A DNA stretch of 30,246 bases, taken from the NCBI GenBank assembly GCA_049999725.1, contig JBNGIS010033671.1, forward strand, positions 1-30,246, read 5' to 3'. The DNA comes from Haplomitrium mnioides. Taxonomy: Eukaryota > Marchantiophyta > Haplomitriopsida > Calobryales. Below, one piece after another: positions 1-10,963 of this stretch (the first letter of the stretch is position 1; each line of letters starts with the position of its first letter). The translations under genes were made by a program, and so were the position numbers. Below the pieces are notes generated by a model that did no database searches, had not been told where the DNA came from, and saw nothing but the letters and a program-made list of their open reading frames with translations.

Positions 1-110
1 CGTTTTTTATGTTTTTTGATATGAAAAATCACAAATTTTCCCAAAAAAAAAAAGTTCCTGTTCTGAGTAGCATGTTCCTGGTTCAAAGTAGCGGCTGTTA
101 CTTGTACTAT
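1..110. repeat. Dispersed repeat, copy 1
   Basis: T-rich and A-rich sequence starting with a CGTTTTTT run and ending in a GGCTGTT. It aligns almost end to end with 14171-14272; both copies share the internal string GAGTAGCATGTTC. Here the repeat stops a few bases before the truncated LTR of element A; at the other site it stops a few bases before the second arm of the DUF7869-like inverted repeat. It is probably part of the DNA into which element A inserted. What it belongs to is unknown. Confidence 0.6.
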
Positions 111-114
111 TACA

Positions 115-564
115 TCTGGGGTATATTAAGTTGGAGTAACATGAGTATCCAACTTGAGGGAAGGAATTGGAGTAATGAAGGTAGGTACTGGAGTGTTGTT
201 CTAAAAATTCCAAGCAAGTTAGGTGACTGGTTGCTTGGGGATGTTTTTGAAATAGCTCTAGTTTAAAATCTGCATGTACGTCAGTTTTCTTATCCTAAGA
301 ATATCAATCATGCGATTTGTATGATTCTTAGCTGATGTTCTAATATGCTAATATGTGAGAAGTGTTTGTTTGTGTTTTATTAGGAGAGAGGGTTGTTAGA
401 CCAAGAAAAGGAGCTCTGAACTGATAGAGTGCAGTTTCAGAACTCTATAAAGAATCTGAAAAGTCTGTAACAACAATTTAAGAGAAAATTTCTACATAGA
501 TCTTGTGTAGTTCAATCCTTGGTTGTGCTATTTGGGGCTCGAGTGTTCACCCTGTGCTATGACA
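115..564 (+). mobile_element. 5' LTR of gypsy element A, 5'-truncated
   Basis: This segment aligns with 10371-10831, the 3' part of the complete LTR of the same element; by eye about 85-90% of bases agree, with a few small indels. It ends in TGACA, the inverse of the TGTCA at the start of the complete LTR, and is followed 12 bases later by a primer binding site. The first roughly 362 bp of the LTR are missing, and the left edge abuts unrelated sequence at 110-114. The deleted part would hold upstream promoter sequence. Confidence 0.85.
446..452 (+). promoter_or_regulatory. Candidate TATA box in LTR A
   Basis: TATAAAG lies about 115 bp before the LTR end and is conserved in the other LTR at 10713-10719. 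Position and sequence fit the core promoter of a plant LTR, with the transcript starting shortly downstream. No experimental support is available from sequence alone. Confidence 0.45.
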
Positions 565-576
565 TGACCATTTTTT

Positions 577-596
577 TAGCGCCGTTGCCGAGGATC
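577..596 (+). other. Primer binding site, tRNA-Asp type (element A)
   Basis: TAGCGCCGTTGCCGAGGATC matches the plant gypsy primer site complementary to the 3' end of tRNA-Asp (consensus TGGCGCCGTTGCCGGGGATC) with two differences. It lies 12 bases after the LTR end, where minus-strand DNA synthesis would be primed. Confidence 0.8.
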
Positions 597-797
597 TAGT
601 TTTTAGTGTTTGCTCTTAGATATGTGTTAGAGTATCATCAATGATGTTGGGAACCTGCTTTACTTGCCACTATTAAATTCTGTTCTTAACACTTTGTTGT
701 GTTAGTTGTTTTTAGTGTTTTGTAATTTGTTTCTTTTCAATTTGCGAAAATTCACAAAAGAAGAACCTACTTTGTAGTCATTGGCAAGGATGTGTGA

Positions 798-2753
798 ATG
801 CCTGCAATTTCAGACGAGGAAAAAGAGAGACAAAGAATAGAAAGAGAAGTAAGGCTGGAGAGACGGGAGGAATTCAAATTGAAATCTAAGGAAGTGATAG
901 CTGTTGGTAGCGGAAAGGAATCAACAGAGGGGTGAGCTCAACCTTCTGAGCCTCAGCCACCATTAGCTCAATTTCAGTGGACTGATATTACTGCTTCTCG
1001 GAGTATTATTGGGTTAACATCATTCCCTAAATTAAATCTACCTTCTTCTTCTTCTTCTTCTTCTTCTTCGAACTCAACCACACCTACTAGTACTCAAGGG
1101 AGTAGAGCTCAACAACAACATGTGACAATGGTACGCAATGTTGTTTTGAGAACATATGTGACACCAGTGACATTGTTCCCATTAGCAACATATTCAGTGT
1201 CAGCTATGGCTCAACCATCTCTTGTTGGGAGTTATCGAACGAAGCTGAAATATTAGATTTTTAAGGGAAGATCGAAAGATGATGTGGATCCATGGGTGAA
1301 GAGATTTGAGGGTATCAGCAGAGCTAACCAAGAAGATTCAGATGCAGATCGGTTAAGACTAGCGGATGCTCTGTTTTCAAGAAAAGAAAGAGAGTGGTAC
1401 GATAATCTGACAACAATTTTTCCTAAGTGGGCAGATTTGAAGACAGCCCTGGTGATAGAGTTCAAAAGGGCAACATATTCAACAAGGATCTTGACCAAGC
1501 TGACCTCAATCAAGAAAAAGGAAAAGGAGGCTGTGAGGAATTATTCTCAGAGATTTAAAACAATGCAGTAGAGGTTGGGCATTGTGAACAGCCCTATGGT
1601 GGATTTAAAATAGTACTTGAAGGGATTGTCGAAGAAGGAAGAACGTTATATAAGACAAGCTGGGGCTACTACTTTGGAAGAAGCTATTAGAGCCTTGGAG
1701 ACATATGAAACTGCAGAACTGGAGGAGAAGTTGAAAGATTCTCAGTCCAGCAATAGTGAAGAGGAAAAAAGGAAAAAAAGAAAAAAAAAAAAGAAGAAAA
1801 AAAAGTAAGAAATCCAAGAGGGTTAACAAGAGCTTTAACTCTAATTCAGATGAGGAATCTAGTTCCTCTAAAGAGGAGGAATCACCATCCTCTTATGATT
1901 TAGAGGAGGAGAAAAAGAAAACAAGAGTTAAGAAAGAAGAATATCGTTTGGGTAAGAAGGACATAAATGAGCTAACAAAGAAAATGGAGCAAATGGTGAT
2001 TAAGCAGGTTGCCAGCTCTAGGAAGAGAAGGTCCACTACTCCTTTTAGAAATAATGTTTGGTGTACCCGCTGCAAGAAAGAGGGTCATATGGAGCAGGAA
2101 TGTAAGTATCCTCCTCCTACTGTTATGTATGTACAAGTTTCTTATTGGGTTGAGGAAAAACCCCAAATTATGGATTCTGAGCTAGTACAATACCCCGTAT
2201 ATGCGGTAGCGTAGGGCAGACGAAGACCAATGGAGAGGGTACAGTATCAGAAGATGCCAAGAACGTCATATGTTCCAGCAATTCAGCAAATGATGGTGCC
2301 ATGAGCTGCACCAGGAACTCAATTAGTTTCTGTGCAGTCTGGTAGGAGATTTACAACGTGTTATATATGTGGAGCACCTAATCATTTGCTAATGCATGCT
2401 GTCATACAAGAAATTCAGTGGGATATGTACCTTTGTGTGGGAACTGTAAGAAAATTGGGCACACTCAAGCCGAATGTCCAGCCCCACTTGTGACAAAGAT
2501 GATGGTGAAATATGTAGAGCCACGAGCACCTGAACCAGAGGTGAGGATGCTAGGGGAGGAACTAGTTGAGGAGATTGCCTTGTTTAAAGTGAAAACTAGG
2601 AGTAAGAGCAAGGAAAATAAAAGACAAAGCTGGGATGAAGTAGAAGAAGGAAACCCTAAGGTTGTTATGGAAAATAACAAAGATCCAGAGTATAGCAAGA
2701 ATGATCCTAAGTATTTTCAGGATATTTCAAAGGAGGTTTCTAGAGAGCTTTAG
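798..2753 (+). pseudogene. gag: gag polyprotein of gypsy element A, broken
   Basis: Gag forms the particle that packages retrotransposon RNA. The first frame runs from an ATG at 798 to a TAG at 1569, with one premature TGA at 933-935. It carries an acidic/basic N-terminus, a serine run from a TCT repeat (1042-1069), and a Retrotrans_gag-like capsid block at about 1257-1568 (DPWVKRFEG, REWYDNL). More TAGs occur at 1569 and 1611. The frame changes in an A-rich tract at 1756-1808 that encodes poly-lysine. A CCHC knuckle (WCTRCKKEGHMEQEC) follows at about 2059-2103. A second knuckle (TCYICGAPNH, near 2350) loses its last cysteine by a frameshift near 2380-2400. A third (LCGNCKKIGHTQAEC) lies at about 2430-2478. 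A charged coiled-coil-like tail leads towards the protease. It cannot make a full Gag as it stands. Confidence 0.85.
1042..1069 (+). repeat. (TCT)n microsatellite in gag
   Basis: About nine TCT units in frame, coding for a run of serines in the N-terminal part of Gag. Being trinucleotide, length changes here would not shift the frame. Confidence 0.9.
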
Positions 2754-3076
2754 AAAGAACTCCAAGAGAAGAGGGAACACCAAAACAGAATGGAAAAGAA
2801 AAGAGAGATAGCAGAAGAGAAAGTGAGGAAAGATCTTGGTAGAAACGATGGATCTGGTTTACCTTTTGAGGAAGTTAAAGTGGATGAGCTGGATATGGAC
2901 TATAATGTGGATGTACAAAGAATGCTAGCCAATGTAATAGTGGGCAAATCTTGAGGATGTTTGCACCATAGAGGAAAAAGTTAAGAATGCTAGCCAGTGC
3001 AAGGAAAAGAAAGTATAGGCTACCTATGGTGTCAATTCTTGTATTGTTTTTGCCAACATGAACTATTATAGAGGAG

Positions 3077-3724
3077 GTGCAAGAATATGGAGTTCCCAAG
3101 GTGGAGATTCAGATAAAAAGATGTAACGTGACGAATGTACCAATTGATGGGGGTTCAGGAAAGAATATTATGATGCTAGAAACCATAAGATCATTGGGGT
3201 TCAGCCATATGGATAAAACACCTCAAGTATTGAGATTGGCAAATCAGAGAAGATTGATCTTTGAAGGAGTTTTAAAGGGAGTAAAGACTATGATTGGAGG
3301 GATGGAGTTTATTCTAGATTATATAGTCATAAACCCCGAATCAAAATCAACATACCTTGTATTATTGGGACATCATTTGCTGTATCAAGCCAAAGCAGTG
3401 GAAGATTGGAGAAAGAGAGAGATTAGGCTTGGAACTAACCCCAAGGCAAAACTATCATGGGGAGAACCTTCATATCAAGGAGAGACTCAAATAGTAGAGG
3501 AATATACCTCAGACGAGTTTGTAATTTATGATGGATCTGCATCGGAGTCAGAAGAAGAATCTGATCAGAATCCAGAATTGTGGTTACAAGAGGATGATAC
3601 ACCAATTGCTCACTTGGCTGAAGAATATTGTGAGGAGCTGGGTGTATGTTATCCCACTTTTCGTAGCTGGAGTGATGAAGAGTTTATCCAGTGGAGTTTA
3701 TGTGGTGAAGAAAAAAAAATGTGA
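3077..3724 (+). pseudogene. Retropepsin-like protease region, element A copy 1
   Basis: An aspartic protease that would cut the Gag-Pol polyprotein. The active-site segment is VPIDGGSGKNIM: the usual D-S/T-G is D-G-G, as seen in a group of plant gypsy elements. The fold continues through GFSHMDKTPQVLRLA, a FILDYIVI strand and a degenerate LLGHHLLY motif; in related elements this reads LLGHPWLY, as in copy 2 at 9274-9933. A glutamate-rich tail (about 3510-3720) links to reverse transcriptase. The frame ends at 3722-3724 because an A9 run at 3711-3719 is longer than in copy 2, so the downstream pol frame is lost. Confidence 0.8.
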
Positions 3725-3836
3725 CTTGGATATGTTCTCGCTATTTTGGAGTAAAGGTGAGAAAGGACCTGAGCTGATTTTGGAACATATCATGACGCAG
3801 AATGTGGTAAGAGAACAATAGTACCATGCTATTCGA

Positions 3837-4555
3837 GTGAGTTCCAAGGATCCTGAAAAGACGTTATTTTTGTGTAATGAATTGGATGAGGAAAAGAGCA
3901 AAATATATAAAGCTCTCTTGGCAGAATTTCAAGATGTGTTTGCATGGTCCTATGAAGACTTAAAGGAAGTACCTGCTAAACTATGTGAGCACAAAATTTA
4001 TTTGGAGGAGGAAGCCATGCTTGTTAAACAAAGGCAGTATTGACTGAATCCTAAATATTCTTTGCTAGTGAAGGAAGAGTTGGATAAACTGTTGGCTGCA
4101 AATTTTATTTATTCAATACTCTACAGTGAGTGGGTGTCACCAATAGTGATAGTAATGAAGAAAAACAGAAAAATCAAAGTGTGCCAAGATTTTAGGAAAT
4201 TAAATCAAGCCACTTAAAAGGATTCCTATCCTTTACCATTTAATGATACCATCCTAGATCAAGTGACAGGAGCTAAATGTTGTACATTTTAAAATGGATT
4301 CTCTAGTTATAACCAGGTGAGTATCCATCCTGAAGATAGGCCTAAAACTACATTTACTACAGATTGGGCACTTATGCTTATAATGTGATGCCTTTTGGGT
4401 TGTGTAATGAACCAACCACATTTCAGAGGGCTATGACACATATTTTTACATTGTATTTGCGAGACTTTATAGAAATATTTCTGGATGACTTTTGTGTATA
4501 TAGATCAAAGAAGGATCACCCTAGTCATTTGAGAAAAACATTTGAGAGATGCTGA
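3837..4555 (+). pseudogene. Reverse transcriptase domain of element A, broken
   Basis: The order of motifs is that of gypsy reverse transcriptase: a linker (FQDVFAWSYEDL), the fingers (LLAANFIYSILYSEWVSPIV), CQDFRKLNQAT, SSYNQVSIHPEDRPKTTF, then VMPFGLCNEPTTFQRAM and the catalytic FLDD at about 4478-4489. In-frame stops lie at 4041-4043, 4215-4217 and 4290-4292. The frame changes near 4364, between KTTFTTDWA and YNVMPFGL. The catalytic aspartates of the FLDD box are kept, but no continuous enzyme can be made. The family assignment is secure; activity is excluded by the lesions. Confidence 0.9.
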
Positions 4556-4611
4556 TGGAGATAACTAGAACTGCACCATGAAAAGAGTTTTATTGCAATG
4601 AGTGAAGGTCA

Positions 4612-5100
4612 TTGTTGGGATATAGAGTCTCTAAAAAAGTCATTGTTGTAGATGTGGATAAAGTAAAGATAATAAAGGCTATTATGAGGCCTACTACAGT
4701 CACACAAGTGAGAGAATTTTTAGGAACCACATGCTACTATAGGAGGTTCATTGAGAACTACTCATGGATAGCTGCTCCACTTACCGATTTGTTGCAGAAA
4801 AACTCTGTTTTTCAATCGGGAGAAGAGGNNNNNNNNNNGGGACTGATATTTTTAGTTAGACAATTCAGACACTATTTACTTGAGTGTCCATTTGTGTTTC
4901 ATGTGGGTCACAATTCACTGAAATACTTAATGAATAAACCTGATTTGTCTAGGAGGATAGCAAGATGGATGTTGCTACTCCAGGAGCTTGATTTTGAAGT
5001 GGATGTGAGACCAATGAAGTCACATCAAAATGCAGATTTCCTGTCCAGAATTCCAGGACCAGTTGAGATGGAGGATCTGAATGATAACTTTCCGGATGAG
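4612..5100 (+). pseudogene. RT connection and RNase H region of element A, with gap
   Basis: The frame starts in the RT thumb/connection (LGYRVSKKVIVVDVDKV, VREFLGTTCYYRRFI, PLTDLLQKN), which is diagnostic for gypsy pol. Ten Ns follow at 4829-4838. After the gap the reading resumes near the end of RNase H (QFRHYLLECPFVFHVGHNSLKYLMNK, WMLLLQELDFEV). The first half of RNase H, with most catalytic acids, is therefore not in the assembled sequence; roughly 90-100 codons of the usual domain are missing. The position normally occupied by the D of TDH-N/K-S/P-L reads G in VGHNSL. The ten Ns probably stand for a larger unknown length. Confidence 0.85.
4829..4838. other. Assembly gap (10 N) in RNase H
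   Basis: Ten undetermined bases. The flanking coding text jumps from the RT connection to the last third of RNase H, so about 300 bp of domain are unaccounted for. Confidence 0.95.
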
Positions 5101-6358
5101 AACTTGTTTCCAATTGAGAAGGAAGGGGAGGAGAATCCTTGGTATAAGGAGATCTGGTTGTATGTGGAGAGTTCTATTTTGCCTTTTGGGTTGAATAAAG
5201 AAGAAGAGGCAGTCTTTTTCCAGAAGGTGGCGCCATATGCGATCTATAAAGGAGTAGTATATAAGAAAGGACCAGATAATATATTGAGACGTTGTTTGGG
5301 CCCTACTGAAATTAAGAAGGTGATAGTTGCTCTTCATGACGATGAAGTAGGCAAGCACTATGCCATGTGCAATATTGTGGAGAAGATCCATGAGGCAGGA
5401 TTTGGTGGCCTACCATGTATAAGGATGTGAAGGGCTATATTCATAGTTGTGACCCATATCAAAGGGTGGGTAAGCCAACAACAAGTAGCTAATAGCCACT
5501 TCGATTTTACCTTTGGCTCCATTTGAGAAATAGGGTATAGATTTTGTAGGACTCATTACACCAATATCCAGATATTACAAAAGTAGATATATATTAATGT
5601 GTACAAATTATGCTACCAAATGGGTGGAAGCAAAAGCTACTTGAAGGGATGGAGCAGTGGAAGTTGCTAACTTCTTGTTTGAGAACATAATTACGTGGTT
5701 TGGCTGTCATTTGGAACTGATCAATGATAGGGGGACTCATTTTCTAAATGAGGTAATTCAGTGCCTTACCGATACATATCTGATTAAACACAGGAAGACA
5801 ACTCCCTATAATCCAAAAGCTAATGGACACACCGAAAGAGTTAATGGAGTATTATGTAAGATATTAACAAAGATTTGTTTAGCGCACTCATAAGATTGGG
5901 ATAGGAAGCTGTACTCATCTTTGTGGGCGTATAGAACAGCAGAGAAGGTGACTACAAAGCAAACCCTGTTTTATTTAGTATATGGTACTCATTCCTTGGT
6001 ACTGGTGGAGTAGGATGTGCCTTCCATAAGAATTGTTGAAGAGGAATGTATGCTAGAAGAGGAGAGTTTATTGATAAGGATGATGGATCTGGCTAAGCTG
6101 GAGGAAGACCGAGTTTAGGCTTTGGCTATAACCAAAAAAGTTCAGAACAAGAAGAAGGAAGTTTACGATTCCAAGCTTAAGAAGGTGAATATTTCTCAAG
6201 AGGATCTTGTGCTTTTATATGACAATCAATATTTTAGATTCCCAAGGAAGCTACATGTAAGAGGGATTTACGACAATGGATCCTTGGAGTTGAAAACTTT
6301 GTCAAGAGAAGTTCTTGAAACGAGAGTAAATGACGTTATTATTTATGCCCTGAACTAG
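5101..6358 (+). pseudogene. Integrase of gypsy element A, broken
   Basis: Integrase would insert the cDNA. The N-terminal zinc-binding region is visible at about 5330-5465 (GKHYAMCNIVEKIHEAGF, then a CDPYQRVGKP in another frame); a one-base deletion at about 5400-5405 shifts it, and the CxxC pair reads CDPY. The core shows the first catalytic D at about 5537 (DFVGLI), the second in INDRGTHF (about 5720) and the E in GHTERVNG (about 5830). Stops interrupt the core at several points, including around 5641 and 5891. The C-terminal part (DLVLLYDNQYFRFPRKLHVRG, to 6358) resembles the GPY/F-type module. No chromodomain follows, which separates this element from the chromovirus fragment at 21106. 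Confidence 0.85.
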
Positions 6359-7452
6359 GTCCGTCTAGAGGCGAGGAAGAATGCGGTGGCCTTATACCCC
6401 ATAAGGGGACGCCTCTCGAAATAGAGAGAATGGAAATTGTTTATATACATATACAGGCTTATGAGACAATGCTTATGGGATATTTGGAGAGCTGGGGTTC
6501 AATGAATTCGTAGGTTTGATGAGCAGGAGTTCTATTCGAGTTGAAGCAACACGTTTACAAGGAGCTTGAGCAAGTGCAATCATCGTTTTTCAATGATGTT
6601 TTATCACAAAAGGAAATTGGCAATCTTGATATGACCTTGCATTGACATCCAGTTGAGGAATCAGCCAACTGTGAGAATCAAGGAGAGAAGGAGAAAAGCC
6701 ATGGAGGAAGAAAAGGCTCCCTGTCATGATGTGAAGCCCCTGCTGAAGATGAATGTGCTAAGTAGAAATGAAGACCAAAAGGAGGACTTCCCCTCTAGCG
6801 AGTGCTTCAGTGCCCTGAAGTTTATGAAAATTGGTACAGTGGCATGTGTGGGATAGTGGAAATCGACTTTACGGAGCTCGATATCGCCCTTGCATGAATC
6901 GGGAGTAATCCCATTCATATCTGCTATGTTGATCTCTAGTACTTGATTGATGACTTGAAACATCGTGTAAGCAGACGCTCTATTTGTTCACGATGGATCG
7001 GCCAATGGTGCAAATGCTAAGCATTTGGTTGAAATCGATCGCATTCCCAAGGAGTACGTTGTGCCCAAAGACTGGGCAAGCTACACCTCGCTGCAAGAAT
7101 GCACACCATGCCACCATTTCAAATCCTACTGTCTAGCCTCTACAACAACCTATTTGAACTTGCCATGACTGTAACAATTGGACATTGGATGCAGCAGCTT
7201 TGAACTCCAGGAGCGCTGCTAAGTCCGCCTCTGAGCATCCATCATAGACCGTGAGAAAAGAAAATAGTAGAACTATAGGAGTGTAGCTGCGATGAGGCAT
7301 GTGTGCAGAAATGATTGACGAAAAGAGGATTTAGTGTGCATGGGAAGGCTGCACGATTCTTCTCATCAACGACAGATGTCCCCGATGCAGTGAAGAATCG
7401 ATCGGTTGCGATGAATGCCATGTGGCAAAGAACTGTCAAAGAAATGACGCGA

Positions 7453-7525
7453 AAGAAGAATTGATCGATGGAGAAGGAAGCCATGCAGAAGAAGAACTGA
7501 TCGATGAAGAAGGAAGCCCTGCGAT
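7453..7525 (+). repeat. Imperfect tandem repeat, about 36 bp, two units
   Basis: Two adjacent units share GAAGAA-TTGATCGATG-AGAAGGAAGCC, differing at a few bases. It lies in the post-integrase region of element A. Confidence 0.6.
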
Positions 7526-8283
7526 GAAGATCACTGCGAAGAATCGCCTAGCGATGACGGCCTGCTACGCTGAAGCATTCGAATAAGAAGGCCTTGGCGT
7601 AGAGGTCCCCAATGCAGGAAGGCCTATGCAAAGAAGTCCTTGCTTTACAAAGAGCTATGCAAAGTTCTTATACCAAGCTATTCAAGGAGTTAGAGTAAGA
7701 GGAGCCTATGCGTTGTTCTTATACCGAGCTAAGAGAAGATTGAGCTTATGAAACCGGAATCCGGAGTGAGTGAGAGGAGAGATAATCCGAAGGATTGGAT
7801 CGAAAGCAGTCCGTGATAATCCAAAGAGGCGGATCGGGAAATTGCCTCAGACTGGAAAATTTGATGGATCAGAAACGATTGACGAAAGGAGGATTTAATA
7901 TTGTTTCACATTGAATAAGCGTTGATGCTGAAGGATGGGCTTTTGTGAAAATTCGACTCAGATGAATTGGAAAGTTTGAATCGGAAATTTGAAAGTTCAA
8001 AATGGACCTGTAGAGAATCTGAAACTTCAATGCAGTGGATTCCAAAAGTTTGAAATAAGGAGCGAGTAGATTTTAAAAGTTCAAAAATTAAGAAGTAGAA
8101 TAGTAGTAGTTAAAAGTTTGAAAATTAGTATAAGAACATTCATTAGTAGTTAGTTCTAATAGAGAGATGAGTTAGTGTAAGTAGAAGTTAGTTATTTAGT
8201 TTAAGAACATTATGTGAGCAGTTAGTTCTCATAGGAAGAGTAGTGAGTAAGAGTTAGCTTAGAAGGAAAATTAGAAGGGAAGT

Positions 8284-8363
8284 AAGTTTCTTTTAGAGGT
8301 TTGTGAATCGAGTGAGGTTTCTTTTAGAGGTTTGTGAATCGAGTGAGGTTTGTGAATCGAGTG
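8284..8363 (+). repeat. Tandem repeat, about 32 bp, 2.5 units
   Basis: The string TTTCTTTTAGAGGTTTGTGA followed by ATCGAGTGAGG occurs twice in succession, then a partial GGTTTGTGAATCGAGTG. The near-perfect identity of the units indicates a recent duplication relative to the decay of the element. Confidence 0.85.
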
Positions 8364-8632
8364 ACAGTGATTTGTTAGAGTTAGTTAGAGCAAGATAGGG
8401 GTACAAGCCTAGAGGCGAGTTTCCTATCATGCTCGATATCTCATTGTAATATTTTTGCTTCATATAATAAAGTTCAATATCTTTTTGTCTATGAGCTCTC
8501 CTGCTCTTGGAAATTGTAGATTTAGAAGGAGCAGCATGAGTGAAGAACAAGGAACTGAAGTCGGATTCTGGTGATAAATGTTATGCAAGTTTTCAATTTG
8601 GGAAATGAGAAAGATTGCATTAGAGAAGGACG

Positions 8633-8872
8633 TGTCAGGCCATACCTGATTGGTGGATCTCGGATCTGAATTCCATATTGTAATTTGTGGGAGATTTGAT
8701 GGCAATTAAGTCAGCTTTGGGTTCTATTCTATTTTATGTTTGTATACATGTGTCGGATTGTTGAATCTTGAAAGAAAGAACCTTCTGTGATTCTCCAACT
8801 AGTGGATGCTTGTTGGTGGATTGCAGTAGAGCTAGTATTGTTTAGAATTGTGTGTACCTATGGAATAAGTGG
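8633..8872 (+). mobile_element. LTR A fragment, first 240 bp only
   Basis: It starts with TGTCAGG and matches the first 250 bp of the complete LTR at 10009-10258, including the shared string CTGAATTCCATATTGTAATT. The match stops at about 8872 in AGTGG, and the sequence continues directly with gag-end sequence of element A. This would be the original 3' LTR position of A, interrupted by the chimeric block. Confidence 0.85.
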
Positions 8873-10008
8873 AGGTTTCTAGAGAGCTGTAGAAAGAACT
8901 CCAAGAGAAAAGGGAACACGAAAATAGAATGGAAAAGAAAAGAGAGATAGAAGAGGAGAAAGTGAGGAAAGATCTTGGTAGAAACGATGGATATGGTTTA
9001 CCTTTTGAGGGAGTTAAAGTGGATAAACTGGACATGGACTATAATGTGGATGTGGATGTACAAAGAATGCTAGCCAATGTAACAATGGGGCAAATCTTGA
9101 GGATGTTTCCACCATAGAGGAAAAAGTTAAGAATGCTAGCTAGCACAAGGAAAAGAAAGTATAGGCTACCTATGGTGTCAGTTCTTGTATCGTTTTTGCC
9201 AACATGAACTATTAAAGAGGAGGTGCAAGAATATGGAGTTCCCAAGGTGGAGATTTAGATAAAAGGATGTAACATGACGAATGTACCGATTGATGGGGGT
9301 TCAAGAAAGAATATTATGGTGCTGGAAACCATAGGATCAATGGGGTTCAGCCATATGGATAAAACACCTCAAGTATTGAGATTGGCATATCAGAGAAGAT
9401 TGATCTCTGAAGGAGTTTTAAAGGGAGTAAAGATTGTGATTGTAGGGATGGAGTTTATTCTAGATTATATAGTCATAAACCATGAATCAAAATCAACATA
9501 CCCTATATTATTAGGACATCCTTGGTTGTATCAAGCCAAAGCAGTGGAAGATTGGGGAAAGAGAGAGATTAGGTTTGGAGCTAACCCTAAGGCAAAACTA
9601 TCATGGGGAGAACCTCCATATCAGGGAGAGATTGAGACAATAGAGGAATATACCTCAGACCGGTCTGTAATTTATGATGGATCTGTATGTGAGTCAAAAG
9701 AAGAAGCTTATCAGAATCCAAAATTGTGGTTACAAGAGGATAATACACCAAATGCTCACTTGGCTGAAGAATATTGTGAGGAGCTGGGTGTATGTTATCC
9801 CACTTTTCCTGGCTGGAGTGATGAAGAGTTTATCAAGTGGAGTTTATGCAGTGAAGAAAAAATATTTGACTTGGATATGTTCTCGCTATTTTGGAGTGAA
9901 GGTGAGAAAGGACATGAGCTAATTTTGGAATAGATCCCGATGCACAAGATGGTAAGAGAACAACAGTACAACACTATTTGAGTGAGTTCCAAGGATCCTT
10001 AAAAGGCG
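8873..10008 (+). repeat. Second copy of element A gag-end/protease segment
   Basis: It aligns with 2734-3864 along its full length with high identity and few indels. The left junction falls in GG/AGG and the right in CGT, each with 2-3 bases shared between the two joined sequences. On the left it is joined to LTR nucleotide 240, on the right to LTR nucleotide 1. Confidence 0.9.
9274..9933 (+). pseudogene. Retropepsin-like protease region, element A copy 2
   Basis: An open frame of 219 codons, longer and less damaged than copy 1. It shows NVPIDGGSRKNIM (the D-G-G active site), the VLRLAYQRRLI and FILDYIVI strands, and an intact ILLGHPWLY motif. An acidic tail with LWLQEDNTP and EEYCEELGVCYPTF follows. 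At the position where copy 1 is frameshifted by A9, this copy has a six-A run, and the frame continues through DLDMFSLFWSEGEKG to a stop at 9931-9933. There is no good ATG upstream: it would normally be translated as part of Gag-Pol. It stops 75 bp before the LTR and cannot function alone. Confidence 0.8.
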
Positions 10009-10831
10009 TGTCAAATGGTACCTGGTTGTATTCTGTTGGTGGATTTGGGATCTGAATTCCATATTGTAATTTGTGGGAGATTTGGTGGCAATCAAGTCTG
10101 CTTTGGGTTCTGTTTTGTTTTATGTTTATATACATGTGTCAGATTGTTGAATCTTGAAAGAAAGAATCTTCTATGATTCTCCAACTGGTGGATGCTTGTT
10201 GGTGGATTGCAGTAGAGCTAGTATTGTTCAGAATTTTGTGTACCTATTCAATAGGTGGGCTATTTCACAAGCAAATAGAGTAGTAGGTGGTTAGAGGAAC
10301 AACATTTGGATTGAGATCAAGGAGGATCATTCGAGAGTTGAGTTCTTAGCATGAGTTCTTAGCATCAACCTCTAGGGTATATCAGGTTGGAGTGACCTGA
10401 GCATCTAGCTTAAGGGAAGGGAATTGGTGTAATGAAGGTAGGCACTGGAGCGTTGTTCTAGAAATTCCAAGCAAGTTGGGTGACTGGTTGCTTGGGGATG
10501 TTTTTGAAATAGCTCTAGTTTAAAATCTGCTTGTACGTGAGTTTTCTTGTTCTAGGAATGTCAATCATGCAATTTGTGTGATTCTTAACTGATGTTCTAA
10601 TATGCTAATCTGTGAGAAGTGCTTATTTGTGTTTTATTAGGAGAGAGGGTTGTCAGACCAAGAGAAGGAGAGCGGTCCATCTCTGAACTGATAGAGTGCA
10701 GTTTCAGAACTCTATAAAGAATATGGAAAGTCTGTAAAAATGATTTAAGAGAAAATTTCTACATAGATCTTGTGCTGTTCAATCATTGGTTGCGCCATTT
10801 GGGGCTGGAGTGTTCACTATGTGCTACGACA
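10009..10831 (+). mobile_element. Complete 3' LTR of element A
   Basis: It runs from TGTCA to TGACA-like CGACA (823 bp). The start is fixed by the shared beginning at 8633, where the upstream sequences differ. The end is fixed by the 5' LTR at 564, after which the two copies diverge. A TATAAAG at 10713-10719 is the likely core promoter. No target-site duplication can be tested because the start of the 5' LTR is lost. Confidence 0.88.
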
Positions 10832-10963
10832 CAAAGTTTTCACTTCTACGAATCCAATTATTTGTTTAAGATAACTTGAATGACTTTAGCACATGAGGTT
10901 GTGTTTTGAAGTTACAAGTATCAACATGTGTTTTACTGAACTACTTTTGTCTCCTTTGTGTTT

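Larger units (their letters stand above)
6359..8632 (+). other. 3' region of element A without recognisable gene
   Basis: This 2.3-kb purine-rich stretch between integrase and the next LTR holds only short open frames, none matching a family I know. One 67-codon frame (6653-6856) is charged and unassigned. Other plant gypsy lineages carry extra or envelope-like frames here, but no membrane segments or signal peptide are visible. From about 8050 the sequence becomes a series of imperfect repeats built on AGTTAGTT. An AATAAAG lies near 8466. Parts could derive from another, unpaired LTR. Confidence 0.5.

Noticed and set aside
100-113. CTTGTACTATTACA shared with the chromovirus LTR end at 21079-21092
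   Set aside because: A 14-base match is expected by chance a few times when comparing 30 kb with itself, and the flanks do not match.
5020-5391. 123-codon minus-strand frame opposite integrase
   Set aside because: Shadow of the RNase H/integrase coding strand with no domain.
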